The position numbers were made by a program, and so were the translations under genes. Shown in pieces: positions 49,185-57,845 of a stretch of DNA of 64,000 nucleotides. Position 1 is the stretch's first letter. Each line of letters begins with the position of its first letter. This DNA is from Actinacidiphila yeochonensis CN732 (GTDB lineage Bacteria > Actinomycetota > Actinomycetes > Streptomycetales > Streptomycetaceae), in contig NZ_JQNR01000005.1 of NCBI RefSeq assembly GCF_000745345.1, forward strand, positions 3,658,001 to 3,722,000, given 5' to 3'. The notes below the pieces were generated by a model, which did not search any database, had not been told where the DNA came from, and saw only the letters and a program-made list of their open reading frames with translations.

Positions 49185-50240
49185 ATGAGACTGCGCACCA
49201 CGACCGTGGCGGCGTGCGCCGCACTGCTCGCGGTCACCGCGCTCGCCGGATGCAACAGAGGCAGCGACGACAGCAAGGCCGGAGGCTCCTCCTCCTCCTC
49301 GTCCGGCAAGGTGGGCATCGACCTGCCCCGCTCCGACAGCGACTTCTGGAACTCCTACAACAGCTATATCGAGAAGGACGTCAAGGCGGGCGCCGTCTCC
49401 GCCCTGCCGCGCACCAACTCGCAGAACGACATCGGCAAGCTCGTCGCCAACGTCGACAGCTTCGCCAACGAGGGCGCCAAGGCGATCGTCATGGCCCCCC
49501 AGGACACCGGCGCGGTCGCCTCCACGCTCGACCAGCTGGCCAAGAAGAACATCCCGGTGATCAGCGTCGACACCCGCCCCGACAAGGGCAAGGTGTACAT
49601 GGTGGTGCGCGCCGACAACCGTGCCTACGGCGAGAAGGCCTGCGAGTACCTGGGCCAGCAGCTCAAGGGCAAGGGCAAGATCGCCGAGTTCGAGGGCGAC
49701 CTGTCCTCGATCAACGGCCGGGACCGCTCGGAGGCGTTCGCCTCCTGCATGAAGAGCAAGTTCCCCGCCATCAAGGTGATCGCGCTGCCCACCAACTGGG
49801 ACGGCGCCACCGCCTCGGCCAAGCTCCAGACCACGCTGGCGTCCAACCCGGACCTCAACGGCATCTACATGCAGGCCGGCGGCGTCTTCCTGCAGCCCAC
49901 GCTGGCGCTGCTGAAGCAGAAGGGCCTGCTCAAGCCGGCCGGCAGCCCGGGCCACATCACCATCATCTCCAACGACGGCATCCCCGAGGAGTTCAAGGCC
50001 ATCAAGGCCGGCGAGATCGACGCCACCATCTCCCAGCCCGCCGACACCTACGCCAAGTACGCGCTGTACTACGCCAAGGCGGCGACCGAGGGCAAGACCT
50101 TCACGCCCGGCCCGACCGACCACGGCTCGAACATCATCAGCATCCCCAACGGGTTGGAGGACCAGCTCCCCGCGCCCCTGGTGACCAAGGCGAACGTGGA
50201 CGACCCCAACCTCTGGGCGAACCAGATGGGGAAGAGCTGA
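49185..50240 (+). CDS. Sugar-binding lipoprotein (RbsB-like), probable L-fucose
   Basis: This is a 351-aa substrate-binding lipoprotein. The signal peptide ends in the lipobox LAGC (about residues 20-23), followed by a Ser-rich linker. The periplasmic-binding-protein type 1 fold shows GIDLPRSDSDFWNSY, GAKAIVMAPQDTGAV, VISVDTRPDKGKVYMVVRAD and TIISNDGIPEEFKAI. AGGA stands 7 nt before ATG 49185. It is followed 3 bp later by the ATPase gene. Fucose specificity is inferred from the catabolic genes on both sides. Confidence 0.92.
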   Translation: MRLRTTTVAACAALLAVTALAGCNRGSDDSKAGGSSSSSSGKVGIDLPRSDSDFWNSYNSYIEKDVKAGAVSALPRTNSQNDIGKLVANVDSFANEGAKAIVMAPQDTGAVASTLDQLAKKNIPVISVDTRPDKGKVYMVVRADNRAYGEKACEYLGQQLKGKGKIAEFEGDLSSINGRDRSEAFASCMKSKFPAIKVIALPTNWDGATASAKLQTTLASNPDLNGIYMQAGGVFLQPTLALLKQKGLLKPAGSPGHITIISNDGIPEEFKAIKAGEIDATISQPADTYAKYALYYAKAATEGKTFTPGPTDHGSNIISIPNGLEDQLPAPLVTKANVDDPNLWANQMGKS

Positions 50241-50243
50241 CCC

Positions 50244-51794
50244 ATGGGTGAGGCCGCAGCGCCCGCCGCGGTCCACGCGGAGGGCATCGTCAAGAAGTTC
50301 GGGGCCACGGTCGCGCTCAACGGCGTCGGCATCACCGTGAAGGCCGGCGACTCGCACGCACTGGTCGGCCGCAACGGCGCCGGCAAGTCGACGCTGGTGT
50401 CGGTGCTGACCGGGCTCCAGACCCCCGACGAGGGGCGGGTCGCCTTCCAGGGCGAGCCCGCCCCCGCCCCGGGGGACACCGCCGCCTGGCAGTCCAAGGT
50501 GGCCTGCGTCTACCAGAAGTCGATGGTGGTTCCGCAGCTCACCGTCGCGGAGAACCTGTTCCTCAACCGCTTCGGCGGCGTCGGCCGCATCCGCTGGTCG
50601 GCGCTGCGGGACCGGGCCCGCGACCTGCTCGGCGAGTACGGGGTGGACGTCGACCCGACCGCGCTGGCCGCCGACCTCACCGTGGAGCAGGGCCAGTTCG
50701 TGGAGATCGCCCGCGCGCTGTCGTTCGGCGCCCGGTTCATCATCCTCGACGAGCCCACCGCGCAGCTCGACGCGGGCGGCATCGACCGCCTCTTCACCAA
50801 GCTGCGCGAACTCCAGGACCAGGGCGTCGCGTTCCTGTTCATCTCGCACCACCTCCAGGAGGTCTACGACCTCTGCACCACCGTCACCGTCTACCGCGAC
50901 GCCCGGCACGTGCTCACCGCGCCGGTCGCCGAGCTCGGCAAGTCGGAGCTGGTGGAGGCGATGACGGGCGAGGCGGCGCAGGCCAAGGTCGCCTGGCACG
51001 CCGGGGCGAAGGCCGCGGCGCCGGCCGGCGCCGAGCCGGCGGAGGCGGTGCTGCGCACCGAGGGGCTCGCCCTGGAGGGCGCGTTCGAGCCGCTGGACTT
51101 CGAGGTGCGGCCCGGCGAGGTGGTCGGCCTGGCCGGCGCCACCGCCAGCGGCAACACCGCGCTCGGCGAGACCCTGGCGGGCCTGCGCCGCGCCACCGGC
51201 GGCCGCACCCTGGTGGGCGGCCGGCCGGTGAAGCCCGGCAGCGTTCCCAAGGCGCTGGACGCCGGCATCGGCTACGTGCCCGAGGACCGGCACCGGCAGG
51301 GCCTGGTGCTCGGCCGCAGCGTCGCGGAGAACGCCACCCTCACGGTGACCGACCAGCTCGGCCCGTACGGGACCGTCCTGCCGGGCCGCACCAGGCGGTT
51401 CGCGCAGGGCATGATCGACTCGCTGGACATCAAGACCTCGGGGCCGGCGCAGCCGGTGTCCGACCTGTCCGGCGGCAACCAGCAGAAAGTGGTCATCGCC
51501 CGCGCGCTGGCCCGCGAACCCCGGGTACTGGTGGCCATCAGGCCCACCGCGGGGGTCGACGTGAAGTCCAAGGACGCCCTGCTGGGCGTGGTACGGGGGG
51601 TCGCCGACCGCGGCGACGCCGCCGTCATCGTCTCCGACGAACTGGACGACCTGCGGGTGTGCGACCGGGTGATCGCCCTCTTCCACGGACGGGTGATCGC
51701 CGAGTTCGGCAGCGGATGGAACGACCGGGACCTGGTCTCGGCGATGGAAGGGCTGCCCGCGGGCGGCGACAAGGGAGTCGACGGCAATGAGTGA
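50244..51794 (+). CDS. Sugar ABC transporter ATP-binding protein (RbsA-like)
   Basis: This 516-aa protein has two fused nucleotide-binding domains. Domain 1 is intact: Walker A GRNGAGKST (about residue 45), signature LTVEQGQFVEIARAL, Walker B FIILDEPTAQL. Domain 2 is degenerate: Walker A reads GATASGNTALG and lacks the Lys, and Walker B reads VLVAIRPTAGVDV, missing the Asp and catalytic Glu. Its signature LSGGNQQKVVIARALA is intact. RbsA proteins often have a weak second site, but this one is further gone, so only one site may hydrolyse ATP. It overlaps the permease gene by 8 bp. Confidence 0.93.
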   Translation: MGEAAAPAAVHAEGIVKKFGATVALNGVGITVKAGDSHALVGRNGAGKSTLVSVLTGLQTPDEGRVAFQGEPAPAPGDTAAWQSKVACVYQKSMVVPQLTVAENLFLNRFGGVGRIRWSALRDRARDLLGEYGVDVDPTALAADLTVEQGQFVEIARALSFGARFIILDEPTAQLDAGGIDRLFTKLRELQDQGVAFLFISHHLQEVYDLCTTVTVYRDARHVLTAPVAELGKSELVEAMTGEAAQAKVAWHAGAKAAAPAGAEPAEAVLRTEGLALEGAFEPLDFEVRPGEVVGLAGATASGNTALGETLAGLRRATGGRTLVGGRPVKPGSVPKALDAGIGYVPEDRHRQGLVLGRSVAENATLTVTDQLGPYGTVLPGRTRRFAQGMIDSLDIKTSGPAQPVSDLSGGNQQKVVIARALAREPRVLVAIRPTAGVDVKSKDALLGVVRGVADRGDAAVIVSDELDDLRVCDRVIALFHGRVIAEFGSGWNDRDLVSAMEGLPAGGDKGVDGNE

Positions 51795-52827
51795 CACCAG
51801 CCAGCTGACGGCCGACCCGGCCGCCCCCGAGCTGCAGTCGAAACGGGCCGCGCCGCGGCTGCGGCTCGGCAACTACCGGGACCTGTCACTGATCCCGGTG
51901 ATCCTGATCGTGGGCGTGGTCGGCTTCATCGTCTCGCCGACCTTCCTCACCTCGGACAACCTCATCGGCGTCCTCCAGCAGTGCAGCGAGCTGAGCCTGC
52001 TGGTGCTGGGCGAGGCGATGATCCTCATCCTGGGCCGGATGGACCTGTCGCTGGAGTCCACCATCGGTGTGGCCCCGGTGATCGCCATGTGGCTGGTGAT
52101 GCCGAGCACCGGTTCGGCCACCTACCACGGCATCGGGGCACTGCCCGGCTGGATGTCGATCCCGCTCTGCCTGCTGGTGGGCGTGCTGGTCGGCGGGTTC
52201 AACGGCTTCATGATCCTGCGGCTGCGGGTGAACGGCTTCATCGCCACCCTCGGCATGCTGACCATGCTGCGCGGCCTCCAGGTCGGCATCTCCCAGGGCA
52301 AGTCCATCGTCGAGGTCCCCAAGTCCTTCTCCTACCTGGGCGGCGCGACCTGGCTGGGCGCCCCCGCGGCGATCTGGCTCTGCCTGGTGCTGTTCGTGGC
52401 CGGCGGCCTCGGGCTGGGCTACATGCGGCACGGCCGGGCGCTGTACGCGATCGGCGGCAACAAGGAGGCGGCCCGCGCCGCCGGCATCCGGGTGGACCTG
52501 ATCACCTGGACGGTGCTCATCATCGCCTCGGTGCTGGCCGCGTTCGCCGGCATCCTGTATGTCGGCCACTACGGCGCCATCTCCTCCACGCAGGGCCAGA
52601 ACTGGATCTTCCAGGTCTTCGCCGCCACCGTCATCGGCGGGGTCAGCCTCAACGGCGGCCGCGGCACCCTGTTCGGCGCGCTCACCGGCGTCGTCGCCCT
52701 GCAGCTCGTGGTCAACGTGATGACGCTGGGCGGTGTGCCGCCGCTGTGGGACCAGTTCCTCTACGGTGCCATCATCATCGTCGCGCTGATCATCTCCCGC
52801 TTCGCCAGCGGCGAGCAGGAGGACTGA
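51787..52827 (+). CDS. Sugar ABC transporter permease (RbsC-like)
   Basis: This is a 346-aa inner-membrane permease of the CUT2 type with about ten membrane segments. Typical parts: GEAMILILGRMDLSLESTIG, where CUT2 permeases usually have GGIDLSVG, then LRVNGFIATLGMLTMLRGL, YAIGGNKEAARAAGIRVD and GGVSLNGGRGTLFGALTG. It starts 8 bp inside the ATPase gene, so translation is coupled. It is the only permease, presumed to act as a homodimer. A terminator follows. Confidence 0.93.
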   Translation: MSDTSQLTADPAAPELQSKRAAPRLRLGNYRDLSLIPVILIVGVVGFIVSPTFLTSDNLIGVLQQCSELSLLVLGEAMILILGRMDLSLESTIGVAPVIAMWLVMPSTGSATYHGIGALPGWMSIPLCLLVGVLVGGFNGFMILRLRVNGFIATLGMLTMLRGLQVGISQGKSIVEVPKSFSYLGGATWLGAPAAIWLCLVLFVAGGLGLGYMRHGRALYAIGGNKEAARAAGIRVDLITWTVLIIASVLAAFAGILYVGHYGAISSTQGQNWIFQVFAATVIGGVSLNGGRGTLFGALTGVVALQLVVNVMTLGGVPPLWDQFLYGAIIIVALIISRFASGEQED

Positions 52828-52877
52828 CCCGGCCCGGACACCGGGGGCGGCAGCCGCCTCCGGCATCCGGGCACCGG

Positions 52878-52918
52878 CCCCGGAGGGTCGCGGGCACACC
52901 GCCCGCGGCCCTCCGGGG
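52878..52918 (+). terminator. Terminator of the fucose importer operon
   Basis: Arms of 18 bp with one mismatch (52878-52895, 52901-52918) and loop ACACC. The rest of the 301-bp gap (52920-53100) is C-rich, with short CACACCCGCA repeats (53029-53050) and no gene. Confidence 0.8.
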
Positions 52919-53128
52919 CCCGTCCTGTTCCCCGCTCCGCCTCTTCCCCCGTCCCGTCTGCTCCCGCTCGTTCCCCCTCCGTCCGCCGCCCGGGACGCCC
53001 GCACCCGCACACCCGCGCACCGCACGTCGGCACACCCGCACACCCGCACGTCCGCCATCCGTGTCCGGCCCCGTACCGCCACCACCCCGTACCGGCGCCC
53101 GCACGGACCGCAAGGAGAGAGACCACCC

Positions 53129-54163
53129 ATGCCCGTACCGGCACTGCCCCGGCTCGGCCTCGGCTGCGCCCCGCTGGCGAACCTCTACCGCGCCGTCTCC
53201 GACGAGGAGGCCGAGGCCACCGTCGCGGCGGCCTTCGACGCCGCCGGCGACGCGCCCGCCTACCTGGACACCGCGCCCCACTACGGCCTGGGCCGCTCCG
53301 AGGAGCGCCTGGGACGGGCCCTGGCCGGCCGGGACCGCGCCTCCTACGTGCTGTCCACCAAGGTCGGACGGCGGCTGCGCGACCTGGAGCCGGGGGAGTC
53401 CCCCGACGAGCAGGGCTTCACCGACTCCCCGCGCCGCGCCCGGGTCTGGGACTTCTCCGCCGGCGGCATCCAGGCGACCCTGGAGGGCTCGCTGAACCGG
53501 CTGGGCGTGGACAGCGTCGACATCGTCTACCTGCACGACGTCGAGGACCACCTGCCCGAGGTGTACGCCACCGGCTTCCCGGCGCTGGCCGCGCTGCGCG
53601 AGCAGGGCGTGGTGAAGGCCATCGGCTTCGGCATGAACGTCAGCGGCGTGCTGGCCCGGCTGGTCGCCGACCTCGACGTCGACGTGGTGCTGTGCGCCGG
53701 GCGGTGGACGCTGCTGGAGCGCACCGCCTACGACGACCTGCTGCCGGTGTGCGAGCGGCGCGGTACGAAGGTGGTCGTCGGCGGCGTCTACAACTCCGGG
53801 CTGCTGGCCGACCCCCGGCCCGGCGCCCCCTACAACTACACTCCGGCGCCCGAGGAACTCCTGCGCCGGGCGCAGTCCATCGCCGCCGTCTGCGCCGAGT
53901 TCGGGGTGCCGCTGCGGGCGGCGGCGCTGCGCTACCCGTTCGCCCACCCGTCCGTGGTCTCCGCGCTGGTCGGCGCGGCCGGCGCGGCCGAGGCCCGGGA
54001 CAACGCCGCGATGTTCGCCCGGCCCATCCCCGACGAGCTGTGGCCCGCGCTGGTCGAGCGCGGGCTGCTGGACGCGGACGTGCCGCTGCCGCTGTCCTCG
54101 GTGGTGGCCGCCAACGCCGCCGGGCACGCCGCCGCGGCCGGCGGTAACGGCGGGGAGCGGTGA
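53129..54163 (+). CDS. Aldo/keto reductase, probable L-fucose dehydrogenase
   Basis: This is a 344-aa NAD(P)-dependent enzyme of the D-threo-aldose 1-dehydrogenase type. It starts RLGLGCAPLANLYRAVSDEEA; the catalytic Asp/Tyr are in YLDTAPHYGLGRSEERLG, Lys in VLSTKVGRRL and His in IVYLHDVEDH. GFGMNVSGVLARLV and GGVYNSGLLADPRPGAPYNY are typical of fucose/galactose dehydrogenases. It oxidises L-fucose to the lactone, which the coupled next gene can open. AAGGAGAG lies upstream. Confidence 0.88.
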   Translation: MPVPALPRLGLGCAPLANLYRAVSDEEAEATVAAAFDAAGDAPAYLDTAPHYGLGRSEERLGRALAGRDRASYVLSTKVGRRLRDLEPGESPDEQGFTDSPRRARVWDFSAGGIQATLEGSLNRLGVDSVDIVYLHDVEDHLPEVYATGFPALAALREQGVVKAIGFGMNVSGVLARLVADLDVDVVLCAGRWTLLERTAYDDLLPVCERRGTKVVVGGVYNSGLLADPRPGAPYNYTPAPEELLRRAQSIAAVCAEFGVPLRAAALRYPFAHPSVVSALVGAAGAAEARDNAAMFARPIPDELWPALVERGLLDADVPLPLSSVVAANAAGHAAAAGGNGGER

Positions 54164-55014
54164 GCGCCGTGCGGATCGACGCCCACCACCACCTGTGGGA
54201 CCTCGGCGCGCGGCCGCAGGCGTGGCAGGCCGCCGAGCAACTGGCGCCGCTGCGCCGGACCTTCCGGTTCGCCGAGCTGGAGCCGCACCTCGACGCGCAC
54301 GGCGTCGACGCCACCGTCGTCGTGCAGTCCAGCTCCTCGCTGCCCGAGACCCGCGAGCTGCTGGCCGAGGCGGCCGGCTCCGGCGGGCGGATCGCCGGCG
54401 TCGTCGGCTGGGCCGACCTCACGGCGCCCGGCCTGGGGCAGGAGCTGGCCGAGCTGCGGACGGCCGGGCCGCTGGCCGGCATCCGCCACCAGGTGCAGGA
54501 CGAGCCCGACCCGGACTGGCTGGACCGGCCCGACGTGCGCGCCGGGCTGCGCGCGGTCGGCGCGGCCGGCCTGGTCTACGACCTGCTGGTCACCCCGCGC
54601 GAACTCGCCGCGGCCGAACGGGCCGTCCGCGAGCTGCCCGAGGTCCGCTTCGTCCTCGACCACGGCGCCAAGCCGCCGATCGCCGCGGGGGAGCGGGAGC
54701 CGTGGGCGGCGGGCGTGACCGCGCTGGCCGCACTGCCCAACGTCGCCTGCAAGCTCTCCGGTCTGGTCACCGAGGCCGACTGGACCACCTGGCGGCCGGC
54801 GGACGTGCTCCCCTACGCCCGGCACCTGCTGGACGCCTTCGGCCCCGGGCGGCTGCTGTTCGGCTCCGACTGGCCGGTGTGCACGCTCGCCGCCTCCTAC
54901 GCCGACGTGTACGCCCTGGCCGGCCAGGCCCTCGACCAGCTCACCCCCGCCGAACGGGACGGCGTCCTCGGCGCCAACGCCGTGCGGGTCTACGGGCTGG
55001 CGCAGAGCGGCTGA
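54160..55014 (+). CDS. Amidohydrolase, probable L-fuconolactone hydrolase
   Basis: This is a 284-aa metal-dependent lactonase of the amidohydrolase-2 family. The metal-binding HHH start IDAHHHLWDL is followed by VVVQSSSSLPETRELL, FVLDHGAKPPIA and the conserved FGSDWPVC near residue 235. Relatives hydrolyse L-fucono-1,4/1,5-lactone to L-fuconate. GTG 54160 overlaps the dehydrogenase stop (GTGA), as expected for consecutive steps. A terminator follows. Confidence 0.88.
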   Translation: MSAVRIDAHHHLWDLGARPQAWQAAEQLAPLRRTFRFAELEPHLDAHGVDATVVVQSSSSLPETRELLAEAAGSGGRIAGVVGWADLTAPGLGQELAELRTAGPLAGIRHQVQDEPDPDWLDRPDVRAGLRAVGAAGLVYDLLVTPRELAAAERAVRELPEVRFVLDHGAKPPIAAGEREPWAAGVTALAALPNVACKLSGLVTEADWTTWRPADVLPYARHLLDAFGPGRLLFGSDWPVCTLAASYADVYALAGQALDQLTPAERDGVLGANAVRVYGLAQSG

Positions 55015-55030
55015 GCGGCTGACCCGGGGG

Positions 55031-55065
55031 GCGGGCCCGGGGCGCTCGCGCGCTCCCGGGCCCGC
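55031..55065. terminator. Bidirectional hairpin between lactonase and regulator
   Basis: Perfect 11-bp arms (55031-55041, 55055-55065) with a 13-nt loop. Confidence 0.8.
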
Positions 55066-55140
55066 GGCTCCCGGCCGCGGACCGGGCGCCGCCCGGCCGA
55101 CCCACGGGGGCCGGCCGGGCGGCCCGCGCCCGAGGCGGGA

Positions 55141-55812
55141 TCAGAGCGTGGAGCGCAGCCACTGCTCGACGCTGGCCACGTGCACGGTGGCCCAGGAACG
55201 GGCGGCCTCCGCGTCGGCGTCACGCAGCGCCGACAGGATCGCCCGGTGCTCGTGCAGGGTGCGGCTGACCGCGTCCTCCTGGGTGAGGCCGCGCCACACC
55301 CGCGCCCGGGTGGTCGGCCCGGACAGGCCGTCCAGCAGCGAGCACAGCACCGAGTTGCCCGAGCCCTGCACGATGCCGCGGTGGAACTCCAGGTCGGAGG
55401 CGACCAGCTCCTCCACCGAAGGGGTCGGGCCCAGGGCGTCGAGCTTGCCCTCCAGGGCATCCAGCTCCTCCGGCGAGATCCGGGTCGCCGCCATCGCCGT
55501 GGCGGCCGGCTCCAGGATCCGCCGCACCGCCAGGAACTCCAGCACGGTGTCGTCGCGGTGGAAGTCCACCACGAAGCTCAGCGCCTCCAGCAGCAACTGC
55601 GGGTCGAGGCTGGTGACGTAGGTTCCGTCCCCCTGGCGCACGTCCAGGATGCGGATCAGCGACAGGGCCCGCACCGCCTCCCGCAGCGAGTTGCGGGAGA
55701 GCCCCAGTTCGGCGGCGAGCTCGCTCTCCTTCGGCAGCCGGTCGCCCGGGCGCAGCGCCCCCGAGACGATCATCGCCTTGATCTTCTCGATTGCCTCATC
55801 TGTGACGGCCAT
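55141..55812 (-). CDS. FadR/GntR family regulator of the fucose island
   Basis: This is a 223-aa repressor. Winged helix at residues 1-75 (AIEKIKAMIVSGALRPGDRLP, LAAELGLSRNSLREAVRAL, VRQGDGTYV). The all-helical FCD sensor domain follows, with metal-ligand-type residues in DLEFHRGIV and HEHRAILSAL. ATG 55812 is chosen because the family start follows and GGGAGG lies upstream. It faces the operon, and its upstream region shares ATACATCGGA with the operon operator, so it probably autoregulates. The effector may be a fucose-pathway acid. Confidence 0.92.
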   Translation of the reverse strand: MAVTDEAIEKIKAMIVSGALRPGDRLPKESELAAELGLSRNSLREAVRALSLIRILDVRQGDGTYVTSLDPQLLLEALSFVVDFHRDDTVLEFLAVRRILEPAATAMAATRISPEELDALEGKLDALGPTPSVEELVASDLEFHRGIVQGSGNSVLCSLLDGLSGPTTRARVWRGLTQEDAVSRTLHEHRAILSALRDADAEAARSWATVHVASVEQWLRSTL

Positions 55813-55883
55813 CAGCGCCCGCCCTCCCCACTGTCCAGTGCCGATTCCTGGCACTCCGACTGGCACTCCGAGCGCGCCAGACC

Positions 55884-55930
55884 TCCGATGTATCAGTCCA
55901 TTATGAGTCAGAAACCGGCCGGAGGGCCAA
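55884..55930 (-). promoter_or_regulatory. Promoter and operator half-site of the FadR-type gene
   Basis: On the minus strand TTGGCC (55925-55930), a 19-nt spacer and CATAAT (55900-55905) form a candidate promoter. ATACATCGGA (55884-55893), the operator motif, sits just downstream of it. The rest of the gap to 56226 is featureless. Confidence 0.5.
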
Positions 55931-56226
55931 CCTTCCGCAACTCGCGCACCGGACAGCCTCCGGAATCGCTCCACCACCACCCGCGACCCCGCCACAGCCC
56001 GCGCGGCGCCGGGCTCCCGCCATTTCACAACGGTCCGCCGCCGGAGCCCCCGGTCCGCCGCGCGCCCCGGAACGGCCCGGCGGCACTGTCCGCCGAGGCC
56101 GCGACCACGGCGGCCTCGGCGGACGGTGCCGCCGGAACTCCGACGTATCCGGTGCGCGCGGCCCGCCGTTCGCAGCCGGACCGCGCCCCAGCCCCGCCCC
56201 GGTTCCGGACGCCCAGCCCCGCCCCC

Positions 56227-57837
56227 TCAGCCCCGGGCGCGCAGCAGGCGCTCCACTCCCGCCCGTACCTCGGGCGTGTCCAGGCCGCGCACGGTCAGGG
56301 TCGTGCGGCGGCGCAGCACGTCGTCCGCGTCCAGCGCCCACTCGCGGTCCCGGGCGTAGACGACCTGCGCCCAGATCTCCGGCGCGTCCGGGTGGACGCG
56401 TTCGGCCAGCGCCGGGTCCTCGTTGGCCAGCCGGGCGATGTCGAACGCGAGTGAGCCGTAGTGCCCGGCCAGGTGCCGGGCGGTGTCCGGCGCCATGGCC
56501 GGGCCGCCCTCGGCGCCGTCCACCAGCAGCCGGTGCGCCACCGCGTCCGGGTTGGCGAACCCGGGCAGCGGGGCGAACCGCGGCAGCCGGGAGACCGGCT
56601 GCATCCCCCCGGCCAGCGGCCGGTCGGGCAGCGCGGCGAGCCGGGCCAGCACCGTGCGTCCGATGTGCCGGAAGGTGGTCCACTTGCCGCCCGCCACCGA
56701 CAGCATGCCGCCCGGGCCCTCGGTGACCACCGTCTCCCGGCGGGCCGTGGCAGTGTCCCCGGGCCCGCCCGGCAGCACCCGCAGTCCGGCGAAGGAGTAG
56801 GCCACCAGGTCCCGCGACAACTGCTGGTCGCGGACGGACAGCGACGCCTCGTCCAGGATCTGCGCCACGTCCGCCTCGGTGGCCGCCACGTCCGCCGGGT
56901 CGCTCTCGTACGGCTCGTCGGTGGTACCCAGCAGCAGCATGTCCTCCCAGGGCAGCGCGAACGTGATGCGGTAGCGGTCGATCGGCGTGGCCAGCGCCGC
57001 CCGCCACGGGGCGGTGCGCCGCAGCACCAGGTGCGCGCCCTTCGACAGCCGGATCGACGGCGCCGCGCCCGGGTCCTCCATCCGCCGCAGGTGGTCCACC
57101 CAGGGGCCCGTCGCGTTGAGCACCAGCCGGGCGTCCACCCCGAACTCGGTGCCGTCGGTGCGGTCCCGCAGCTCGGCGCCGGTGACCCGGCCGCCCGTGG
57201 TGCGCAGCCCGGTCACCTCCGCGTGGTTGAGCACCGTGGCACCGGCCTCCACGGCGGCCCGCACCGCCATGAGCGCCATCCGGGCGTCGTTCATCTGCCC
57301 GTCCTCGTAGACGGCGACCGCCCGCAGGCCGTCCGTACGCAGCTCCGGCACCTCCCGGGCGGCGCGCGCCGGGCTGACGACGTGCCCGACGCCGTCCCGG
57401 AACGCCGACAGGGCGGAGTACGTGAAGACGCCCGCGCCGAGCTTGGCCGCCCCGTGCGGGCCGCCCTTGTAGACGGGCAGGTAGAAGGTGAGCGGCCGGG
57501 CCAGGTGCGGGGCCACGTCCCGGGAGACGGCACGCCGCTCGACGTGGTTCTCCGCCACCAGCCGCACCGCGCCGGTCTGCAGGTAGCGCAGCCCGCCGTG
57601 GAGCAGCTTGGACGAGGCCGAGGACGTCGCTCCGGCGAAGTCCCCGGCGTCCACCATGGCCACCCGCAGCCCCGACTGCGCGGCGTGCCAGGCGGTGGTG
57701 ATGCCCAGGATGCCGCCGCCGACCACCAGCAGGTCGAACGCGGCCCGGTCGAGCAGCTCCCGGGTCTCGGCCCGCCCGGGGTTGGCACCGGCGGTCGGGT
57801 GCGTCCCCAGCGAGGGAACGCGTTGCAGGGTGTCCAT
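56227..57837 (-). CDS. glpD: Glycerol-3-phosphate dehydrogenase (aerobic, FAD)
   Basis: This 536-aa flavoprotein oxidises glycerol-3-phosphate to dihydroxyacetone phosphate and feeds electrons to quinone. The FAD site is LLVVGGGILGITTAWHAA (about residue 36), with ASSKLLHGGLRYLQTGAVRLV marking GlpD. The C-terminal DAO_C domain (about 400-536) ends YARDREWALDADDVLRRRTTL. ATG 57837 lies 8 bp after glpK, so it is the third gene of the operon. It is membrane-associated in relatives. Confidence 0.97.
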   Translation of the reverse strand: MDTLQRVPSLGTHPTAGANPGRAETRELLDRAAFDLLVVGGGILGITTAWHAAQSGLRVAMVDAGDFAGATSSASSKLLHGGLRYLQTGAVRLVAENHVERRAVSRDVAPHLARPLTFYLPVYKGGPHGAAKLGAGVFTYSALSAFRDGVGHVVSPARAAREVPELRTDGLRAVAVYEDGQMNDARMALMAVRAAVEAGATVLNHAEVTGLRTTGGRVTGAELRDRTDGTEFGVDARLVLNATGPWVDHLRRMEDPGAAPSIRLSKGAHLVLRRTAPWRAALATPIDRYRITFALPWEDMLLLGTTDEPYESDPADVAATEADVAQILDEASLSVRDQQLSRDLVAYSFAGLRVLPGGPGDTATARRETVVTEGPGGMLSVAGGKWTTFRHIGRTVLARLAALPDRPLAGGMQPVSRLPRFAPLPGFANPDAVAHRLLVDGAEGGPAMAPDTARHLAGHYGSLAFDIARLANEDPALAERVHPDAPEIWAQVVYARDREWALDADDVLRRRTTLTVRGLDTPEVRAGVERLLRARG

Positions 57838-57845
57838 GGCCGTCC

